DNA of 64,000 nt from Dichetophora obliterata. Its lineage: Eukaryota > Arthropoda > Insecta > Diptera > Sciomyzidae. Position 1 is the first letter of the stretch, and every line of letters begins with the position of its first letter. The DNA lies in assembly GCA_963920525.1 (NCBI GenBank), contig OY986438.1, positions 95,454,557-95,518,556 on the forward strand, in the 5' to 3' direction. Made by a program: the position numbers and the translations under genes. A model generated the notes under the pieces. It worked only from the letters and a program-made list of their open reading frames with translations. It was not told where the DNA came from and ran no database searches. This document shows positions 57,140 through 64,000 of this stretch, in pieces.

Positions 57140-59810
57140 GACCCAGAACCAGGCAAGAGTAAGACTGGTCTCACTCGAGGTGGTGGTGTTTTGATTGCAG
57201 TTAAACACAATCTTTGCTCGTCTATATTTTTACTGCAGAATAGTGACACGCTACTGGACCAACTATGTGTTACAATAAATGATACCAAAGGTGATGCTTA
57301 CGTATGTGTCTCATATATCCCACCAAATTGTTCAGATGACCTATATGCTGCGCATGTTGACAATGTTGTTGGTTTACAATCATCATTTAAGAATGCAGAT
57401 AATCACTTATGCTTTTTGGGTGACTTCAATCTAAGTAAAGTTGTTTGGAGTTTTCTTGCTGATGTGCTTACTCCCTCCAATATCAATAATTCTCACGAAA
57501 TTTATTTTATTGATAGTTTATTAAGCATTGATTTAGTTCAAATTAATTCCTTTTTTAATTCACTTAACAAAATTTTAGATCTGATTTTTGTTTCAAAAAA
57601 TTTTAAGTCTCAACTATCTCATTGTTTATGTCCTATATCTCCATCAGGTATACACCACGTTCCACTTGTTTTAGATTTTGAGTTCTATGACTTTGTGCAA
57701 TGTTTGCCGCAAAATAATTATTTTAATTTTAAATTATGTAATTTTGATCTTTTAAATGCTATTTTTTTCGATACTAGATGGAATGAGATGTTTTTAAATC
57801 AAAATGTGGTAGATTGTTACGATTTATTTAAATCTTATTTGTCTTCTATAAGCACTGAATATATTCCACATTTTTCGCCAAAAGTGTATAAGTTACCATG
57901 GTACACTAAAGGTCTTAAAAAGCTTAAAAACTTGCGCAATAAAAATATAAAATTATTTAAGACAACTAATGATCCCCAGTATCACTTAATGTACATTCAT
58001 TACATGAGAGAATTTAATTTTTTAAATAAATTTCTCTACAAACAGTATATTTTACGTTGTGAGAATAATATTAAAATCAATCCAAAGTCATTTTGGCACT
58101 TTATTCAATCCAAACGTGATGGCTCCTGCATTCCTACTTCAACATACTATAACGGCATTGACTCTTTTACTATTCAAGATACTGTGAATCTATTTGCTGA
58201 TTATTTTAAATCCAATTATGTTACGGTCAATTCAAATTTTGATATGTCAATCTTGGAAAATGTGGACTCATTTTTAAACCTTGGTACTGTTGTTTTGTCT
58301 GAGGATGAAATTTCCACTGCTATGACCAAAATGAAAGTATCGAATAAGGCTGATAATGATGGTATTTCATCTATTTTGCTTAATAAATGCGCGTTTTCCT
58401 TATCTAGGCCTTTGTGTGAAATTTTCAATAAATCTTTAAAGACTGGCACTTTTATAGACTGTTGGAAAATTGGCTCTATAACACCGGTTTTTAAATGTGG
58501 TAATAAGAATGATGTATCCAACTATAGACCTATTTCTAAGCTATCAAATGTTTCGAAACTTTTTGAAAGTGTTATTAAAAATAGATTATTCTTTTTAGTA
58601 AAGCGACACATTTGCCCTGAACAGCAGGGGTTTTTTGCTGGTCGGTCTACTGTAACTAACTTAGCAGTTTTCTCAAAATTCTGCATTTCATCTTTTGAAC
58701 TAGGACATCAAGTTGATGTCCTCTATACGGACTTCTCCAAGGCCTTTGACAAGGTTCCCCATAATGTATTATTAGCTTAACTTGCCAAAATGGGTTTCCA
58801 TTCCAATTTCTTGAATTGGATCAAGTCTTATCTTCAATATAGAGTATGTTTTGTGGAAATAAATGGTGTTAAATCGCATCACTTCATTGCTTCTTCTGGA
58901 GTCCCCCAGGGTAGCATTCTTGGCCCTTTACTTTTTTCATTATTTATTAATGATGTAAGTAAATATTTTCATTCGGCAAAATTATTACTTTATGCTGATG
59001 ATTTAAAGCTTTTTAGTAAAGTATCTAATCTAAATGATGCTGCTCTTTTACAGAGTGATCTAAGTAATTTTCTGTCATGGAGTTTATTGAATTTGTTACC
59101 GTTAAATTTTAATAAATGCTTTGCTATGACATACACGAAGTGTAACAGTTTTATAATTTTTTCATATTCCCTCTCTGGTAACCCCTTAAAGAAGGTTAAT
59201 TCAATTAAGGACCTTGGAATTATTTTTGACTCAAAGTTCACTTTTGTGGATCATATAAATTATGTTGTTCCTAAATCATATTCCTTGCTTGCTTTTGTAC
59301 GTAGAAATTGTTTAGAATTTTCTGATTCTTATACTCTGGTTTGTCTTTATAATTCGTTTGTTAGAGTATGCTTCTTTTATATGGAGTCCTTTCTATTTAA
59401 TCCATTGCGCTCGATTGGAAAAGATCCAAAAATCATTTTCACGTTTTGTGCTTCGTTCTTTGCACTTTGAAGAACCTTTACCTTCCTATGAAACGCGTAT
59501 TTTACTATTTGGCTTAAAAACTCTCGAAACTAGAAGAAAGATTCAGTCGTTATTATTTATTCACGATCTTATATCAGGTCAAACTGACTGTGACCAATTA
59601 TTACAATTTGTTAATTTTAATATTCCTGCTAGAATGTTGCGGCATTACGCGTTATTTCATTCTCAAACTCATAGAACTCTTTATGCATGTAATGAGCCTA
59701 TAAATCGTGCCTTGTCATTGTATAATGAATTATCTAGTGAAAATAACTTAGATTTTTATTTTTCGAAATTTTCATTTAAGAATTTGCTAAATAACTTGTT
59801 TCGTATATAA
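57140..59810 (+). pseudogene. LINE D ORF2: endonuclease plus reverse transcriptase, nearly open
   Basis: The endonuclease has TRGGGVLIAVKHNL, CVSYIPPNCS, CFLGDFNLSKVVW (GDFN near 57419) and LNKILDLIFVSKN. A linker (GLKKLKNLRNKN) leads to the reverse transcriptase: GTFIDCWKIGSITPVFKCG, NYRPISKLSNVSKLFE, CPEQQGFFAGRS, YTDFSKAFDKVPHNV, a single in-frame TAA at 58778-58780, then SGVPQGSILGPLLFSLFIND, LLYADDLKLF (58985-59014) and LGIIFDSKFTFVDHI. A frameshift near 59,360 moves to EYASFIWSPF and a C-terminal domain ending FKNLLNNLFRI at 59810. All catalytic residues are kept. The apparent start at 57095 lies in Helitron sequence and is spurious. Confidence 0.85.
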
Positions 59811-59977
59811 TTTATTATTAATTTTTATTTCCTATTATTTTTTTATTTCAAATAATAATGAATTTTTACTCCTTGTTAAATTTTTTTGTTATTTTTTATA
59901 ATAGTTTGTAAGATATTTTTATTTTTTAGTAGTCTGTAAGGATTCTTTCCAAAGACGTAAACAATGAATAAAAAAAA
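57140..59977 (+). mobile_element. LINE D, 5'-truncated, inserted in the Helitron
   Basis: Helitron repeat sequence stops after GGGCATTGAAAAA (57139) and resumes at GGGGACGTTACACCTCCC (59978). Between lies a plus-strand LINE lacking ORF1 and the start of the endonuclease, ending ACAATGAATAAAAAAAA. Same family as LINE C. Only one stop and one frameshift are seen, so it is the youngest LINE here. Confidence 0.85.
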
Positions 59978-60479
59978 GGGGACGTTACACCTCCCATTCA
60001 ACCCACATTTGTGCTATCGAATAGCTTTGGAGTTATAGGTCGCACAGCGTCGGAATTTAGTATTCGGATTAAATTTGCAAATGCAGTTTCATTGGTAACA
60101 TTTTATGGACGTTGCACATGGGGCATACAACCCAAATTTGTGCTAACGAGCAGCCTTGGATTTATAGATCGTACATAATCGGAATTCAGTATTCGACCTC
60201 ACTTTACACATTCAAGGAGCGTAGCAGCAACGCGCCGGGTTTCAGCTAGTAAATAATAAAAAATGAAAGTTTAATTTTTTACTCTTTTTCCTTTTAATAT
60301 TTCAAGCTTATAAAAAAACTGAAAATTATAAATATTATGAAAAATTAAATACTATCCCTTCTGATTTTTTTGACGAAATTTAATCTTTTTTTATGATGTT
60401 TTTTTAGAAATCTATTTTCAACCAACGATTATTTTTCGCTAATAAAACTTATTTTCTGTATTAAAATTCTCCTATCTTT

Positions 60480-60760
60480 GAGACCAGCTTTTTTTTGGAT
60501 ACGTGTAGCGCATTGTTGACTTTTCTCACAGCTGTTGCCAGCTGTCCAGGATAACTTCTAGATATTTTGTGTAAGTTTTTGTGTTGAGGCGTATGTCGTT
60601 TCTTTCTTAGACGTTATTCACGTCAAGATCTTGTACTGTTTCGTAGCATAAACCAGATCCGATTTCTCCGTGTCCGATACTATGACCGACTTATTTGGCC
60701 CATCTCTAAGGACCTCTTTGAATGTTTGTGCTTTAAAAATTTTTCAAATTAGTTTCTCTT
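60480..60760 (-). pseudogene. Scrap of another LINE reverse transcriptase (thumb region)
   Basis: The minus strand reads RLNTKTYTKYLEVILDSWQQL, resembling the KYLGVILDSxLxW block after the palm of Jockey-like enzymes, and further up EVLRDGPNKSVIVSDTEKSD in another frame. Frames are broken and the fragment is short. Confidence 0.35.
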
Positions 60761-60779
60761 CTGACTAGCATCCCTCCTA

Positions 60780-61259
60780 AAGCTTAGTATGCTGTAGGAA
60801 CGAACATTTTTGTGCATATAACTCTACACGAGAAATTTTGGTATAGAGTCAAAATTTTTGTGTGGAGGAAAAGCACTTGTTGTTCTGGTTGATAGATTTA
60901 TATTTTTATGTCTGCAATTTTATATCCTATAAAAGGAAAGACTACATATTAATAAACTATATAAATGCAACAATAAATTTGTTAAATAACAAGTTCAACA
61001 CTTAAACATACTTACTGATTATTTTTTATTGTTAAAAGGCAAATTTTTGCGCCAATTAAATGTACGGGCATATAATCGACTAGCGAAATTTTGATATTTC
61101 AACTCTTCACTCACGAATAGAAATTTGGCAACATAGCAATAGTTTTCGCTTCTACAGCGTACTAGCTGGCGAAAAAATTTCGCTGCCTGTTCGTTATCAA
61201 AAATTTCATGTATTTCTTATGGACATTTTTTTTTTTCGTTCCAACAGCATACTAAGCTT
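60780..61259. mobile_element. 480-bp MITE with TA flanks
   Basis: Ends AAGCTTAGTATGCTGTAGGA and, from the right strand, AAGCTTAGTATGCTGTTGGA, continuing ACGAA. TA borders both sides (60778-60779 and 61260-61261). An inner, related motif (TACAGCGTACTAGC, 61153) suggests a repeated end. It is probably a Tc1/mariner-type non-autonomous element. Confidence 0.65.
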
Positions 61260-63361
61260 TAACTACTTGGTTATCTAAAATATATTTATCTATCAATCAA
61301 TCAATTTTAAGTGACTTTTACCAAACTTTTCCTCGAAGCACAACATTCTGTTCAAGACTGAATCGTTAATATCTACAATAAATATATGCATGAAATATAT
61401 GTATGCATGTTTATTAAATTTTCAGAACATTATTGTACACATAAAATAAACAAAGTGGTAGTAATTATTGTTTGCTTTAACGATTATGAATGCGTTGAGG
61501 TTGACAGACATCATAAAACTGAGACTTCAACACAGAGCTCAACAAATTACCGCTACGTCAACATTTGAACATCGTGACATTATGAAAAATAATTCCGTTG
61601 CCAGCAACTTTTCGTTTTAATTAAATTTATTATACTCAGCTCGAAGCGACTTAACAAAGACGATGGATAGATGGATGGATGGATGGATGACTTTTATTGC
61701 CATACCTTGATGACAATACTAACAAGTGAGTCAATGTACGATACAAAGATACATTTGTCTTACATACAACTAGTATTACATGAATTTTTGTTTAAGAAAG
61801 ACAAGCCAAATATCTATCAGACAACTCTGCAAAACTGTCACTGCTATTCCCTGAAAATAAAAATGTTTGTTAAGTTTGAACTAACTGTAAGTGAAGGAGC
61901 AATTTATTATTATTTTGAACTGTAAGTTCTTTTATCTTGACTGTTTTAACTTTGTTCAATATCTAGGTCTGGGTTGACTTGGAACAATGTTAGTATATAT
62001 TATTGGTTTTTTATCGTGGCAAAAGTTGTTGTCATTGTCGTTTACTGTTTCAAAGCTGCCGGAAAGACAACTTTTTGGCAACATATTAAATAACGTGAGC
62101 ACCTAAGGACATTTTGAGTATCTTTACTCAAGGAAAAAAGACTGATAATTATTACAACAACCATTATAGTTATACCAAAAAAAAAAATGGCTGATTCAAA
62201 GTTGACTCAAGTGTCAGTTTATTGTTCTAGTTGTTATTGCTATAAATATACTTGTGCTTGTTTATTGTTTGTCTAAGTCCTTAAGAGTGACCCTTCTTGC
62301 CACCCACTTGTGTGCGTTTCTGCGTTTCTGTCAAAAGTTGTGCTGATGAGAAACCTCAAGTTAAGCACTGTGTCTTTAGATTTTGATAGCTAAACTGTTT
62401 TCAAGAGATCAAGGCTATTATTGTTTTGGTGAAAGTTATTGAGGCAAAAATATTTCTACTTAAATAAGACGATGTCATGATTTAAGACGCTTAGAGCGTG
62501 TTAAATGAACTGAAGAGAAGCAATAAATTTCCAGAAAGATATCCTCCATGGACAAAATTAGCAAAAAAAAACTGCGTAGTTGCTGTTATGTTTATCTTTA
62601 TGCATGTGGAAAATATTGCGTAATAACTCCATGCCACGTTTAAGGCGTTCATAAAAGTGGCTATAATAAGAAATAACTTTCTTAATTGTTCCTTCGGCCA
62701 TTGAGTAAGGCACTCTTTTTCAGTTTTTTTTTTTTTTTGCTGAGCAATAATTAGCTTCAAAGGTCATGGGCTCAACTCAGTAAGATGTCGCAGAGTGGTA
62801 CAGAGAGAGATGCACGAGGAGACAGCAGCATTTTTTTAATAGTTTTGAAGTTATTTTTTCCCATTATAATTACATTCATTATTCAGTATTCATGATTTTT
62901 CATTGCTCATTATTTATTATTCATAATTCATTATTTATTTTGTTTATTTAGAATTCAGTATTAATTTTTCACAGTTCGGTATTTAGTATTCGTTACGCAC
63001 TTATTATACTTAACTCATTTGCTGTATTTGTTGTACAAAGGAGCCGTGAAAAAGTTACTGCACAAACGATAAAAAATTCTCAATGAATTTTGGACGCAGA
63101 TTTCAGAACTGATATGAGTAAATTACCAACGGTTTGAATTTGGTAGTTAAAGCAAAAATGTAATAGCATTGAAGGTTTCCTACCTTTTTATTTTTTTAAA
63201 TACTACCCATTTCAACGTGTCTGAACACGTACTTGAATTATTTTTTAGTAGTTTTAAAGATGTTGTACTTACAAGTAAAAAAAATTCAAAGTTGGTCTTT
63301 TTTAGAACCGTGTTGTATTTTACCGCGTGTTTCATTATTTTATTGTAAAAAACGAAAGAAA
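61260..63361. other. Unassigned sequence with a (ATGG)n tract
   Basis: 61662-61689 is a (GATG)n tract directly followed by ACTTTTATTGCCATACCTTG, which on the minus strand would be a LINE-like 3' end (AATAAAAGT then CATC repeats). An ATTCATTATTxAT-type simple repeat lies at 62870-62990. No gene is supported. Confidence 0.35.
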
Positions 63362-63545
63362 ATTAGCCATTTCTGGTCTTGAAAGAACTTTGCCCGGGCT
63401 TCTATTGATCAATTATGTTGTGTGTGCTGTTGAATGTTTGGACACAAATGATCGAGAACTGGACCTACGAGTTTTATGCCACAGTTTTTACTCTCTGAAT
63501 TTTGCTATTATCTGTTTAGAGTTAACGACTGGGTAAAAAAATTAC
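63362..63545 (-). mobile_element. tRNA-derived SINE, copy 4 (truncated)
   Basis: It aligns with the tail-side half of copies 1-3 (TCTATTGATCAATTxTGTTG, GATCGAGAACTGGACCTACG, TTTTTACTCTCTGA). It lacks the tRNA-like head, as expected for a 5'-truncated insertion, and has an internal deletion of about 40 bp. Confidence 0.7.
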
Positions 63546-64000
63546 TGGGTAATTAGAAATTGGACTTTATTAACACCAGGTAGAAATTAAAAAAATTACC
63601 TACTACATATGAGAAAAAAAAGAATAAAACAGAAATTCCATTTTGAACGTATCGGCCTTACGGAATGACCATCTCTGATTTGGGTGAAATTTTGCATGGA
63701 GGGTGCAGGGTGCACAAAATTGGCAAAAATCGGCAAAAACGTCGAAAATTGATTTTTACTAGAATTAATATCTCAATCACTTCTTAACTGAATGTTAAGT
63801 TTCCAATACCGTAGGAAAGGTAATTAAACGCACTTTAATTTAAAAATTTAAGAAAAACGTTAACACTAAAAACAATACCACCAAAATTTAAGCAATCAGA
63901 TAACAATCAAAAATTCTGTGCTATCTCGAGTGTACTTTAGATACGAATATCCTTCCCACAAAACACTGTGGATAAAAATCCGGAGTGGCTTCTCGTTTGA
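63546..64000. other. Unassigned sequence at window end
   Basis: No gene or repeat is recognised. GGAGGGTGCAGGGTGCAC at 63701-63718 is a short internal duplication. Confidence 0.35.

Larger units (their letters stand above)
54949..60249 (+). mobile_element. Non-autonomous Helitron with internal tandem repeats, split by LINE D
   Basis: The 5' end TCTAATATATAAAATTCTCG then TGTCACAATGTTAG and CTCCTCCGAAACGGCTTGAC is a familiar insect Helitron start; TC follows A54948. The 3' end CGCGCCGGGTTTCAGCTAG ends in CTAG before T60250. A hairpin GCGT-AGCAGCA-ACGC (60219-60233) lies upstream of it. Insertion between A and T, with no target duplication, fits Helitrons. Without the nested LINE its length is about 2.46 kb, mostly tandem repeats. 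Confidence 0.82.

Noticed and set aside
1..64000. CRISPR arrays, bacterial operons or phage modules
   Set aside because: Repeat types, transposon families and tRNA-derived SINEs show this is animal nuclear DNA; no regularly spaced short repeats with unique spacers occur.

Overview
The window is AT-rich eukaryotic DNA and reads as insect, most likely a brachyceran fly. It holds piggyBac, mariner, DD41D rosa-like, Tc1-like, hAT-like, Helitron and Helentron DNA transposons, several non-LTR retrotransposons (LINEs), a tRNA-derived SINE family and many foldback/MITE elements. The DD41D family was first described from tephritid flies, which fits a dipteran but does not fix the species. I found no convincing intact host gene, no rRNA and no functional tRNA. 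Essentially all recognisable coding sequence is decayed transposon protein. The window looks like intergenic or intronic repeat accumulation.

Layout: 0.3-0.7 kb, minus-strand remnant of a Cys-rich invertebrate protein family. 1.2-4.1 kb, a structurally complete piggyBac element between TTAA sites with a frameshifted transposase. 8.4-8.7 kb, a SINE with a perfect 13-bp target duplication. 9.0-13.5 kb, a minus-strand LINE (A) split by a second, plus-strand LINE (B), with a rearranged junction. 13.6-16.6 kb, a cluster of foldback elements. 18.5-19.0 kb, a terminal-inverted-repeat element containing a second SINE. 19.85-23.3 kb, a mariner relic, a tandem-repeat element and a Tc1-like relic. 23.7-33.5 kb, MITEs, foldbacks and minisatellites. 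35.4-39.9 kb, a minus-strand LINE (C) interrupted by a DD41D mariner relative with TA target duplication. 41.8-43.5 kb, a long palindromic hAT-like element with a perfect 8-bp duplication. 47.6-47.9 kb, a short Helitron. 49.5-51.4 kb, a Helentron-like relic (Pif1-type helicase plus AP endonuclease). 52.1-53.1 kb, a Tc1/Tc3-like relic. 53.5-54.9 kb, a third SINE and a foldback. 54.95-60.25 kb, a Helitron with internal about 135-bp tandem repeats, split by a 5'-truncated LINE (D). 60.5-63.5 kb, a LINE scrap, a MITE and a truncated fourth SINE.

The nestings give a relative chronology: LINE B is younger than LINE A, the DD41D element is younger than LINE C, LINE D is younger than the tandem-repeat Helitron, and SINE copy 2 is younger than its host TIR element. 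Two copies of one dispersed repeat (20.3-21.5 kb and 49.0-49.5 kb) behave as a filled and an empty site for the tandem-repeat element at about 20.6-21.4 kb. No new enzymatic system was found. The most noteworthy candidates are the palindromic hAT-like element, the tRNA-derived SINE family and the possible link between the Helentron relic and two orphan copies of its downstream sequence. All repeat-family assignments rest on visible motifs, terminal repeats and target duplications; no database search was done.
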